From JADLHS01 sp964553795 (GTDB lineage: Bacteria; Verrucomicrobiota; Verrucomicrobiia; Limisphaerales; JADLHS01): DNA of 64,000 bases. The stretch is taken from assembly GCA_964553795.1 (NCBI GenBank), contig CAZKMR010000003.1, positions 61,213 through 125,212 on the forward strand, written 5' to 3'. A program made the position numbers and the translations under genes. The notes below the pieces were generated by a model. The model worked only from the letters and a program-made list of their open reading frames with translations. It ran no database searches and was not told the origin of the DNA. Each line of letters begins with the position of its first letter. The stretch's first letter is position 1. Of the stretch, positions 56,701-59,286 are shown one piece after another.

Positions 56701-59169
56701 AACATTACCCGAGCCGAGCGGGATGACTTCGATGACCTGTTGATTGGTGCTATTGACCAATACCGTCAATCCCGTGCTGAAGGTAACATTCGGAATCGTC
56801 AGCGCCGCAGTTCCCACGAATTGTCCGGCGATTCCGGCTGCGGTCAAAATGAACCCGGCTTCCGCGACACTGACCTTCAACAACTCGTTTGAGCCATCGC
56901 CCAACGCGAGCACGGCATCGGTAATGGCGACGCGCATCCGCGTCTGGCTCGCGCCGTTTTGCACCCGCTCGAAGCTGACATTCCCGCGCAAGGCCTGTCC
57001 GAGCACGATTAATTGAATGTTCTCGCCGGTGACTCGGAAGAATTCGCCCGCAGGCAGATTCAATCCCACCCCTTCGCCGCCGAACTGGAAATTGCGATTC
57101 ACCGCCTGATTGGTGTTATTGAATTCCAGCGCGAGGCTTCCCGCTAGTGTCACTCCCGGTACGCTCAAACCAACATTGCCTCCCACTCGTCCGCCGAGGC
57201 CAGTCGGCGCAACAACCAACGTCCCCTGCCCGTTCGTCATTTGAAGGTATTGGTTCGTCCCATCGCCGAAGCTGAAGCTCAGATTCCGCACGAAAACCGC
57301 GACCAATACGCTTCCGTCATTGTCGAGCAACCGCGAAATCCCGAAATCTCCGGTTAAAGTCTGGTTAAGCACCGTCAATTGCGCGCCAATTCCAACGAAT
57401 TCCGAAACCCCGGTGGGCACGACCAGATTCTTAGTAACCCCGCCAACAGTCAGCGTTTCATTGACGTTGTCACCGATAGTATTGGCCCGCGCCGTGAAAT
57501 TCCCCGTAAACGTCACCCCGGGGACATTTAACGCTGTTACCGTCCCGCCGACTTCGAAGGCATACGTTTTGTCCGCTTTCAGAATTGCGCCGAACTCGCC
57601 ATTGCTGATTTGGAAGCCTTGATCGTCAGCTGCGCCCGCTCCCTTCCGGTCGCCCACGAATACCTGGACCGATTGGGCCGCCATCAGGAGAGTCGTTCCA
57701 TTCTTCCGCGCGGCAAAACTCCCGGTGATTTCTGCCACCGGAGTGATCAAGGTCGCCGTTCCGCCAAACGACTGTTCGTTCGCCGCAAAGTTGAGCGTCA
57801 CCGTACCGCTGCCAGCGCTGACCAGGACCGGGCCGCCAAGGTCACCTAAAGTATTCACCGTCGCCGTCCAATTCGTCGCTTCCAAGGTCAGCCCGGAAAT
57901 GCCCAGCAAGGTGACATCTCCCGAAACCGTCATCGCGTAGCCCGCCGAAGCCGTTCCGGTTTGCCGACTCAGGAAACCCATCGAACCGTCCGTCAGCCAC
58001 AGCCCGGTGGCCGAAGGGTTCAGTTCGCCTCCGTTTCGAAGCGGTCCGTTCCCGAGGAAGACTTCGACTCCGGTCGCTCCAATTTTCACTTCCGTGACCG
58101 CCGAATTACCCGATCCCGTTTGGGTGGATTGGATGGTCAAACCGGTCGCCCGAACGGAAACAAAATTGGCGATGCTCAGGGTCAGTTCGTCGCCGGTAAG
58201 CGTGAAGGTTTTGGTCGCCGCATCGTAACTGCCGGAGAGTGCCACGCTGTCACTATCACTCGCACTGTCGCTGATGCTTCCCGTAACCGTGCCACCAATG
58301 GAAATGGAAACCGCATCCGTCGTGATGCTGATCGAACCGGTAATCGTCGTGCCGGTTTTGGTAATGCTGAATGCAATCGAAGGAGCGATCAGTCGCAACG
58401 CGTCACCGAGAAGAAGGTCGCCCGGAGTGAGGGTTTGGTTGAAATTCCCGTCGCCGAGACCGGATAATGTGTCAGTGATCCAAGTGAAAAGCCCGAGTAT
58501 CGGAGCCGCTGCGGAGATTTGCGGTCCTGATTCGCTAAAACCAACCGTTTTTGAATTAGAAGTAACGGTTGAGGCGGAGTTCGCCTCGGTCGCTGCGACA
58601 AATACGTCATCCAGCGACATCGCGTTTGAAGTCATTCCTGGAGGACCATTCGCAGCTCTGAGTGCGGTTACTAACTCCTCAGAAAGTGGATTCCCGCCGG
58701 AGGTCCCGCAGCCATTCGGACTCGATTCGTCAGAAGAATTCGTGTTTGCTGAAGCCGAGTTTTGCTGCGCCGATGTGGCGCTTTGAGTCGAACTCTCAGT
58801 TGCTGAATTTGAGCCCGCCGCGCCACTCGAATTTTCACCCGATTCAGGGGCGGCAGGAGCGGGTGCTTCTGAGCTTGCGCAAGCACTGCTGGAAACCGAT
58901 TCAACGGACGTCGAAGTCGCTTCAAAAACCAGCAATGCCTCGGCGCTCATCCCGTCGAAAAGGTCCGAGACGGGATCGGTCGCGCGATAAGAAATTTGTG
59001 CCTCGACTTGAGATTGAACTGCCGCCGATTCGTTGATGGCGGTCAGGTGCAGGTCGGGTTTGGGACTCGCATTCGCCGCGCCCATGACACCGTCAGCCGA
59101 CAGCATGATGCGCGGCTCCAGCGCCTCTAAGCTGTAACGGGCATGGCTCGACTTTGAGTTGTCCTTCAC
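32707..59169 (-). CDS. Giant LEPR-XLL repeat protein with RTX-rich C-terminus (8,820 aa)
   Basis: The gene starts with GTG and immediately encodes a LEPR-XLL motif (LEALEPRIMLSAD, residues 14-26), found at the N-terminus of very large exported proteins in Planctomycetes, Verrucomicrobia and some Proteobacteria. No ordinary Sec signal peptide is seen. A Ser/Ala/Asn-rich linker (about 60-220) follows. Residues of about 320-4,100 are tandem beta-repeats, about 4,100-5,870 hold Ig-like repeats with beta-rich domains between, and about 6,780-8,750 contain many GGxGxDxxx blocks (NGGAGNDTL, IGGAGNDDIYG) that bind calcium in RTX proteins. Two cysteines lie near the N-terminus; I saw none elsewhere in the parts I read closely. 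It is predicted to be an extracellular or surface fibre. Tandem position after SecA-like and HlyD-like genes suggests it is their cargo. Adhesin or matrix functions are possible but not shown. Confidence 0.9.
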   Translation of the reverse strand: MKDNSKSSHARYSLEALEPRIMLSADGVMGAANASPKPDLHLTAINESAAVQSQVEAQISYRATDPVSDLFDGMSAEALLVFEATSTSVESVSSSACASSEAPAPAAPESGENSSGAAGSNSATESSTQSATSAQQNSASANTNSSDESSPNGCGTSGGNPLSEELVTALRAANGPPGMTSNAMSLDDVFVAATEANSASTVTSNSKTVGFSESGPQISAAAPILGLFTWITDTLSGLGDGNFNQTLTPGDLLLGDALRLIAPSIAFSITKTGTTITGSISITTDAVSISIGGTVTGSISDSASDSDSVALSGSYDAATKTFTLTGDELTLSIANFVSVRATGLTIQSTQTGSGNSAVTEVKIGATGVEVFLGNGPLRNGGELNPSATGLWLTDGSMGFLSRQTGTASAGYAMTVSGDVTLLGISGLTLEATNWTATVNTLGDLGGPVLVSAGSGTVTLNFAANEQSFGGTATLITPVAEITGSFAARKNGTTLLMAAQSVQVFVGDRKGAGAADDQGFQISNGEFGAILKADKTYAFEVGGTVTALNVPGVTFTGNFTARANTIGDNVNETLTVGGVTKNLVVPTGVSEFVGIGAQLTVLNQTLTGDFGISRLLDNDGSVLVAVFVRNLSFSFGDGTNQYLQMTNGQGTLVVAPTGLGGRVGGNVGLSVPGVTLAGSLALEFNNTNQAVNRNFQFGGEGVGLNLPAGEFFRVTGENIQLIVLGQALRGNVSFERVQNGASQTRMRVAITDAVLALGDGSNELLKVSVAEAGFILTAAGIAGQFVGTAALTIPNVTFSTGLTVLVNSTNQQVIEVIPLGSGNVSLNLDAGEYVVAKADNLTLSVLGVGITGSFTFAQVTTATGGKVIGVSLTGGEFDFGTSTGGNAPVADVISLTNINGTFVISAAGLAGSLNFTPGFSFGDFTLTGDFTLQLNTTNALAEYQFPTGSGFENFSIPAGPFVRIAVLNGLLTVGSAADSPKLSGDFFFEQARRPDNSLVTRLAMSNISVSFSGQALRNGSGAFVVTSSGIAGIVSGEIDLSVTGGSVAGRLGLRINKTGGAVEETIVIGGRSVLVKFSAAEADLFSFFAESLAFNVADFVTIEGSFVFTSVGGREIFAGDNLSIFLGQGPARLANGEPNPLAAGILLSNARIGLIRFAGGGLAMVAEGTISVIGVNGLTLSGTAVVRVNTSGQIVNETLEIPNSSQPPIVVQFTTTATVTSFAAVGTQLGVLGQTLTGDFSFDRVTSGAPTGALRVGAANVSLTLGDAANSIVTVTAGNGAFLLTNAGLAGELTATVNLAFTGVTFGSTLNVAINTTSAAVNTTVNVGAQPLVINVAAGPYVRVQALNTTATLLGQTLQGSFYFEQSTNPADGNRIVRFAAVNVAFSLQAGGTTVVSLTNGQGSLVATVAGVAGVVQGTVTINVPGGGANFSGAFALAINQTDSAIEEQIQVGDADVELSLPAGPYLRIEAVGATLTIAGQTLRGDFAFEQYSNIGGSNIVRVGLANVTLALGGAGALVNVTDAAGFLLITPDGIAGTLAAFIAVNVPGISFSGNFSLEVNRTSGGGINETFLVGATPVTLNVGAGEYTRITGTGVSLVVLGQTLSGDFSFERVTVNTTTITRLSIANATMTLGGTSGSPIVSVTGGSGDFLLTGNGVAGRLNLSVQINLPNLSLSATTLRLRVNTMTSTVTAALVNSPDGDLPGGPYLRVEAIGAQFSVVGQTLAGDFTFEQITRANGAKIVRVALSAVEVRLGGTTGAEFLTVTGGSGVFILTPAGVAGEFSGGFTLGVTSFNLVASQLTVQVNNTATVINETIVVGGQSKTLALAAGPFLRVVGSGIGLTVGTQTLTGDFAFEQFTVNGNKRIRISAANVTLALGDGTNTFLSVSNGTGNFVIRSESGFFGALSGNVALNLPNVTLTGTLGVKINTITVADANGNVTETFNLNGVATTLTLPVGNYVRVDGTALSLAITTGGATQTLTGDFIFEQLTTTSGGETVTRISASNVALALGDGSLDLVRVTGGSGNFLITADGIAGTFSGNVQFNIPDVSLAGSFGVQFKTISAAVNETFADGTSVVIATTGQFVRVEGGTVTPLNMTIAGQTLSGAFVFEQTTSGGADGNLATTADNQTVVRVAITNLSMNIGGYVTATGSGSLLIDRLGVAADFTLTASVSGVPGFALTGGVSRLQINTRPEAVNQSFDVGGVPTPLVLPTGPYIKVTFIGASVTIGSATMTGDFGFEQRQKTPTTTITVIGIANLDINFSGQHLRKGEGAFVILPPTTGPATTGGVAGHVSGQIALGASGVEVNGSLGLRVNKTGQAVNESITIGGKTLSIVFGSADLFEIFGSNLSFRVGDFVVIEGQNIAVNPGQTITATGVTVFMGQGPALLDATTPNPAARGIKLTNASIFLQNVGGLYALKATGTVELIGVPGVTFTGNITVLYNQTGGAQTLDGTPIANGTADFAGNMTLAFAGQSVQGNFAFSQATNPATNEKVIRVGVTAAAVNFGNGAGTNFVTVTGGTGAFLIFGNGGFAGTFSASASFNITGLTIAAQTVTFKMNTLAQAVNANVASVNLNLPSGPYIFAEVTGLTVNILGQDLTGNFAFEQYSVTTQVGATTSTVTKTRVGITNLTVSFTAGGDTVASLTNGTGFFAITTAGLAGQFSGDIGVFIQTVSLTGNFQLAINNTGSAVNEQFTVGSQTINVNLPAGPYLRFAATGAQLVIGGQTLRGDFSFERTSSTDQTTRIVAQNVTLALGDGTTNFVTVTNGAGSIVIGGATGQKTISATFTATVNVTVPNLAVTGTLSLAFDSTTATRFVRVSGSNVSLTVAGQTISGTVQFEQLTKTTGESFIRVFIPTAELAFAGDSGNLFTVAVSNAAFIITNGGLAGEITVTPTLVFGTASFTGTFKIRVNTSATAVNRTFTASDNTQFNLVLPAGPFLSLSGTGVTLTIGTQTLTADVAFEQATNLAGQKRVRIGVSNLAFSIGDGVTTFASVSGGSGLFVLSADGLAGTASGTVALNVPGVTFSGTFGVALNNTNKTFNESFTVGGQNLSLVLPQGPFLRISGSNVELRVAGQVIGGNFAFEKTTSEVRLNVSNATVKLGDGATDIVSVTNGNGFFIAKSTVGANTGGIAGEFSANVAVNLPGISVAGTFTVAVNNTNQTVNSLPAGPYVKVSVSSGSLVVAGQTITGGIAFEQITKPGGQRFTKIQLTDVSLSLGDGTTAYVSVTDGNGLILATADGVAADFSAELSLNNLSDVSLNGGVRVRINTMGRAISENFTATNGDVVALTLPGGPYLRVETTTALTMTVLEQEFSANFAFEQVTKPGNQKVIRVGVSDLALTFGDGGSTPFVSLTNGAGLMVINNGGLAAGVTGAINVNLGSGVAVSGAFSLIINNRNVAVSERFTVGGQVLQLTAPAGPFIRIAGTGVAVVIGGQSLTGDVAFERQALTGNTFTTRVSFNNVSLRLGNGGTDYVVVSNGHGNLQMTNGVLTGTLNASVAVNVPGVTFSGTFGVTIGAGSLTVSGTNVTLGALGQTLQGDFTFGKYTTSGGANIIRATVNNLRLGLGDGTTEYVTVTGGTGSLLIQSGGVAGRFNAQVVVNGIPGVAFSGSLGVAINTGAAAVNDSGLALALPGGPYLKVEGGAQLTVQGVSMGGDFAFEQIKNSNGARIVRIGVSGLNFTLTTDGTTIATLTNGNGSFVITPQGFAGGFTITAAFNLPNGASFSGDFGFQLNTASTAINQTMTVNGSPVTLNVPAGPYLRIAVTNFNLNIGGSVLHGDFYFDQATRADNTKVTRIAALNVTFNGGSPANAIKNASGALIIKPTGFAGILTGEVDLSAGGNLSFGATLGLRINRTGGAVDETITVNGSSVVVRFTAAEGNVFGFFASEVSLNIADFVTIEGSVSFTSGPTFSTFAGEGIDIFMGSGPLKNADGSVNPNAIGLLLTNATVGIVKFANGTYALDATGTLKFVGLDGLTLTATNVRLRINDSGQSVNVPISIPGTNPAKTVNVVFGAATRVTEFTANVTISVLNTFTLSGNVSFTRKPNASVQVALAGANITINVGGTQVFSLTGSAAFTISGTEGFKLQSFTLNNFALFGVGAPTPTGGVPPQFPTAELLKPYSGQLIDKAALNTQRYIDVVFADPSGVGLNEATILDDTQEFQLLQNGVVVPGIVLNGKPTKVGDNTYRYTFTGNFLTDGDLTVEFIAQSFANNAGLSNFSQVQGFVLATSVGGKLVAPGPTANVSNPTSGGVTTAQSLNTRMFIDVTFDPRGESPIDPNSIDGREFKLIGSGLADVMLDANGIPVLVGSPLFISGTTWRYYLKDKDTTNTTGLFKAGEVQVVFINQSTSAATGTDKSQWGWRNQAGTANVTKTDRFTLDAAAQTGATAGGPISLGPLSLQGPRITIEDVGFKNGLLVLTIGIGVDRASLAFSGGGFSSDLLGVFGTFDLGIDAFGLLGGNFRAELPGKFSISVASLAMTVPNVFVVTAEGIRVTYDPAGAADQKILTVDTAKIVFPRFEIQGSISPYTSGGVTTPGLTITNQGFALGVAELAYGIAPAGTVSGPNSIPATKVSGGSAGTSLRFGSVLEFDDLRIGVQNFAMTFGGNVSVAGSVYVATGGARFFPGKPFSMTISDRNTADDSTNGVPNTEALRVQLDFNPDGTVKGLQFKADTLNINFSSFLTITARDFFLNTGAAANEEIVSFQSIGAELKVGSLALGGEMRNFAFLGDGTFVTKAGFGVFLSVGSATGDSFKWPAWLPVKINAIGVQWDDLIGRPEDFVITLSASITGLQGTSGLKFSGSIEGVKIRPSMLLEGKFPIIDIAAIGVSVEGNLFGGQINAALIGGILKVDAAGREIDVLDSTTPVADRIFFMGVQGGFSLPGIGGLTIRFALSELGPLGVFVSASVPGGILLEPNTGFAINDFAGGVEFFKSLPSIENATDLRGPAFEVQTTVTADTWLSDVKGQVVLQYNAIKANPNLGGFLAAFTAPMTITGSAKLFTIYASQQAFNGQVIIKISTDGKFMIAGRLNFAADNISLSAKLYADLSKIATGSATVLFLADVPDQVRLLTIYGKLKMGFRNDAGQEVVFDVAGQTLSPTATTLSPLVGLNDPAVGSVDINAISNRVFNGSNYLDVTFTAPNGANLDYARILDGSTAELTISGPGNIVLANTPVPIVTEVDPATGGSRTLGLEIREFSGVSKVVLVDSNGNIAQDVNGNDRVIVTELSNLESDTDLMTRAILATGTNRFRYLVTSGAFARGTYTVSFAQNAIKNVDVTSGGNTVTGAGNAAVNFQFTVEGATFLLLNPGAGGLIDVNVINGRHFIDVTFNAPTGRKLDLASIEDFGAEFILGGAGVGTVQFDTGQAPVRLSGDANGPVTYRYWITGEFGATGTVTLTAIAGSWSFLNTTVAPTPVTPQSGGTLTVTGGALPTFIDVTLPTPGSGLVIDDASVLDLLAEFTLNVSGTANWTVALDNTLAPVKVSTSGTPANTWRYYLATTLAEDVDGNPLAPTGDLTVTVTFSAETWSVRDDTGALQQGTTSFNRSNANVGYIDIRVRPSTGNSLPSSGSPPNVTFTGIGATTNGVTQSTLSATLLSELVDGGDIIERTYRIYFTNKFVLGAVNVEVAAGQVTDDGGTNPNVATSRSFTVNGATADVTNPGAGQIVGTGVINGWRYLEITFRPSSGNAINPASVNGGEVLLRDSAGNVITLGSPTRVGTTNTWRYRFTQDLSVGTYSVEFVAGTWTDTGGISNLAFTQTFRVDQATATLANPLAGKTIDRAALNTTGYLDITFNPVAGRVLDLASILDGDAEFTLTGANGENVVVSGTPTRLGESNTFRYSITTGTFDSGTLTVNFLANSWRDQSTVTGDTTFNSGVASSESVRLISQAPKFFIELSGGMELNALGLLDEPLFKVTGSVTFEAEISVDRKVLTLELSGQLSLIKLGTVGATAGRFVLDLSDGLLNKPQLWGVMTLQTNFSLLEPYGLFLYASGTLQINTTDYAKTETLTLPGIGPGGTDLTRTYNLAPNTFSLELVGQALIKIPGTDSELFRLNGGFFIKINPEKLEMFATAELSFGVGSARVTYAEARGFLVVVFTDPDGAGPAIPGVAGTFTIGASAGLGIPSVGNIFEVSGSVSVMFNTTRADQSFTLPDSFLPLLRDGEPRTINVFKAAPRLDGSEDTSATPTPYVIASIQAELKIGGFLTLTGFLQIAAVGANFKVTGAVGGDVPFLGAIAGTLNLNIYSDDPDGIQVGVPGVVGRIQLVFAANRIPGLVLQGDLLVEVNTYDTAREVDTFLIDANGRFISNGSGGYQTGLVSVASGASVRFGGKFILGSFVELIGSFELSFSSSRLYINAVASLSLAPLGSLSINGELVIDGSGLLARMTAGIGTGSFGNSIGISFSLDGSFEINTGTTGRALPSGGAEIAPGIKIKFGGSVSFLGFATGSGSAEISVGSAGIRIAFNLTISLAGALNLTANGVAAVYTDNNPGLLLILGVSVNIGESAGEVFEINANGQLRLNTTGIVREGVAANSFRLALTGEVKLLSVLKFNSSFTVVVQNGGWRVDFSANINFFGIVTINGFGYFGSNGNFDVTLTGRLVLGSDDWGIRLSATIRVSSVKVGTNYTFLMSISGRAEVRAFGITFAGINVGVTFTATSAGGAVEVRLSVYVSVEIDFGLFSVEIGGTVSFSIGTIELPRPSYLGGPVVVTQPPGQNYFAPNTPVNGALVLLMGGRAADRNFSTNIANEGFLVEVLGADGLVNGAPSYHVRVTGLGRSQEFRKVTEIIADGGGGDDSITVRGAVPVNLNGGAGNDTLVYEGTGNVIINGGGDHDVIQVRTSGTATLNGGDGNDQITFNGTGTGTLNGGAGNDQLFGSSGNNTLIGGAGNDDIYGNGGVDIIFGDDPNNAALTGNDRIFLTFAGLGSTVTAGTGSDELILTATAGKDTVIFEVPGSGQLRINAVGSGLINTSGVEKLSFDAGVGADVLTFNDLGNSGLTSATINLGLASPGDGSADVLTFNGSDNADSFFGDIVLNAGIPALQLTQTGVGVWTITNAVRAEGDTLIINGGNGNDVLNFSAVTLSDPDYIAVRLFGEGGADTLVGTPFADYLNGGTGADTYTGREGLDTFVDTGAGNTLVETFNLDVGLFGNRFVVGKVLNDAGGTNLLTDPFWPTGNPVNAGAPAPAFNRLRDVGDNWQAGAVLEDTGGIFTTALLTGGNSVNVMVVGDRDGFITVAGSLLEVTPWVGTVTLNNGNAPSAGAYEYYIINVTGNQGSNFIIADTGTTGVDQLVINSNDQEDIFTLTAVGAAGARVGTLTVLSGASGTETVTFSGVDAMVVHTFAANDTVTINDTAAPTLFDLGAGNDVVTVGAVPLIPDSGNTNAEYPGGVPVGDAANLTPGNSNALVLFGGANNDTFNIVYNAAPLYVDAGSGNDLINLATVIVLRATPGSSGFTQPTGAGGNRYDYLDNGPMVFTGGAGVDRLTLVGTGAGDVLVLTDTLLVGAGRSTALAGIEVVSIDGSGGPDQIYTLATGMFDTKIFGGTGTDTLHVGGAPPTLTFPSFNVSVPASFDARRILNRLTIDAGTQTVGERDQLIIHNDAGSSAPSWLTHRTVARMEQIGEDELGNLLFAQATNNGTGLTDIFQSFEGAGVVSGTAFDTGIYHGFQLLGLERLEIRLATGNDHLTVTETETDQVVFIYGGPGNDVINLRTLQGETRVFGGANNDTVNVGSLAPAIGGNVNGISAALFISGEAGTDTVNVDDRSDTFANTGYLTATQLTGLGMAVGITYDTLEFLNIDLGSGSDVFNVRGTSAVTNLNLRDGNEQVYVSSLANVAVNDPRPDFLSGHLDAINGTLNLNFGVGRHMLFVSDASAVVGDMDVTITNSLISGLAPANITFVADNLTGNFADGITIWAGSGDDSIFVLGTHERSGVRTVTTLNTGGGNDFVGVALTASVDGFFVLNTQAGDDTVDASDSSLPLVIFGGLGNDTITGGSGRDIVFGDQGQVEYVVNGVVVALFGNGGSGDKTDGVVRAPTSIYTVNPAQGGTDTVNGGGEADIIFGGFGADILSGGSGNDVVFGDHGRVLFSYASPTTTPVWFGGRAGANRNLATGTTNRPLATDANLFAPEAFSLIESTDPTLGGNDTINGNDQNDLLIGGTGGDTINGGNGNDLIFGDHGRVDYALPTNRNFISIYTQSNDGAENDIVHGDAGDDIILGQQGNDLLYGDAGDDDLIGGHNVSGGVDGSDRMDGGAGNDVLLGDNGIIARRGDTITPLTQVLSGTVIYDANGNPLVTNQSQASPTGAVARTIRLLNESVAQGDDLMAGGAGDDYIFGQLGNDTLRGDGYINQALTGLASLLRSLDNSTDGDDYIEGNGGNDTIFGDLGQDDIIGGNSDLYGLTTAAQRADGSDIIFGGDGTDIARNTLGNLTVNGFARDADVILGDNGRISRVVGTNGISSGQFLVFNYDNTPGATLHIVPRAIATLDYTPGNGSAADAGAADVIHGESGNDLIHGQTGNDVIYGEGQDDDLIGGAGEDWISGGAGDDAALGDDGRILTSRNGMAEPLYGLTANAQLNIAAGTSASATVYVQGRINKTVRLLQPDQGGRDFLYGGLGNDSLHGGANHDGLSGAEALADIYANPADTWVRQFTPGVLVYDPFNPLAKINNHPLNFEAMDAYGQIIHDGEDALFGNGGDDWLVGGTDVDYMFGGAGNDYLNADDNLDTNGGANTVYDAAPFNSADIAFGDAGQDTMIANFSGDRLYDLAGEFNGYLTPSNPFGVPGTAAFAFPAAGPFLRALMLAVGSDPTQTGLTAAGLSTTGRAIWQIGPGT
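32920..38821 (-). repeat. RTX-type calcium-binding repeat region of the giant protein
   Basis: Nonapeptides of the GGxGxDxxx kind begin with DGGGGDDSI and are dense at about 38.8-38.4 kb and 35.3-33.0 kb, with sparser copies between. The last clear ones encode FGGAGNDYLNADDN and FGDAGQDTM close to the C-terminus. Such repeats fold on binding calcium outside the cell. The extreme C-terminus (ALMLAVGSDPTQTGLTAAG) does not look like a known type I secretion signal. Confidence 0.8.
41560..46890 (-). repeat. Eight Ig-like repeats of the giant protein
   Basis: Units share (Y/F)(I/L)D(V/I)TFxPxxG, an (L/I)DxASIxDxxxEF strand, a GxPxxxGxxTxRY(R/W) strand and a gain-of-strand VxFxAxSWxD end. Two copies lie near 46.4 and 46.8 kb. 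Six lie near 43.8, 43.2, 42.9, 42.5, 42.15 and 41.8 kb, the later ones about 110-125 residues apart. The two groups are separated by about 2.2 kb encoding a different beta-rich stretch. The fold is inferred from the strand pattern. Confidence 0.6.
46900..58190 (-). repeat. Hierarchical tandem beta-repeat array in the giant protein
   Basis: The unit is about 120-128 residues and follows a pattern of GPYLRVE, GQTLxGDFxFEQ, RVxxxNVxLxLGDG, GxGxFLITxxGxAG, VPGVTFSGxFxVxINxT and AVNExFxVGG. Counting FEQ-like landmarks gives 4 units near 57.3-56.2 kb, 9 near 55.5-52.5 kb and 12 near 51.7-47.8 kb, plus a degenerate last one. Four cap modules bound these blocks, at about 57890-58190, 55640-55905, 51870-52125 and 47250-47515. 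Each cap has an (A/G)DFVxIEG-like strand and a VFxGxGP...NPxAxGIxLxNA motif. Boundaries are approximate. Confidence 0.75.
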
Positions 59170-59216
59170 TGAATAAACAAGGCCTGGGTTTGGCCAACCG
59201 AATGCGAACTGCCGCA

Positions 59217-59245
59217 GTTAATCTTTCTCCCTGCCCTGGTGTCAA
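59217..59245 (-). promoter_or_regulatory. Candidate promoter for the giant gene
   Basis: On the minus strand a perfect TTGACA (59245-59240) is followed after 17 bases by ATTAAC (59222-59217), a weak -10 match. It lies within the 117-base gap between the SecA-like stop and the GTG start, which would give a leader of about 40 bases. The rest of the region-4 genes are tightly packed, so this gap is where separate control would be expected. Confidence 0.3.
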
Positions 59246-59286
59246 CGCCCAACTCAGTTTTTGCGCAAGAATTCTTCGCGCCCGCT

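Noticed and set aside
32776..58786. Dozens of plus-strand frames of 60-530 codons opposite the giant gene
   Set aside because: They are mirror frames of a repetitive, low-complexity gene, show no domain, and recur with the repeat period.
32707..59169. Possibility that the giant gene is an assembly artefact
   Set aside because: The frame stays open for over 26 kb, the units are diverged rather than identical, and the N- and C-terminal modules fit one exported protein, so a collapsed or chimeric assembly is unlikely.
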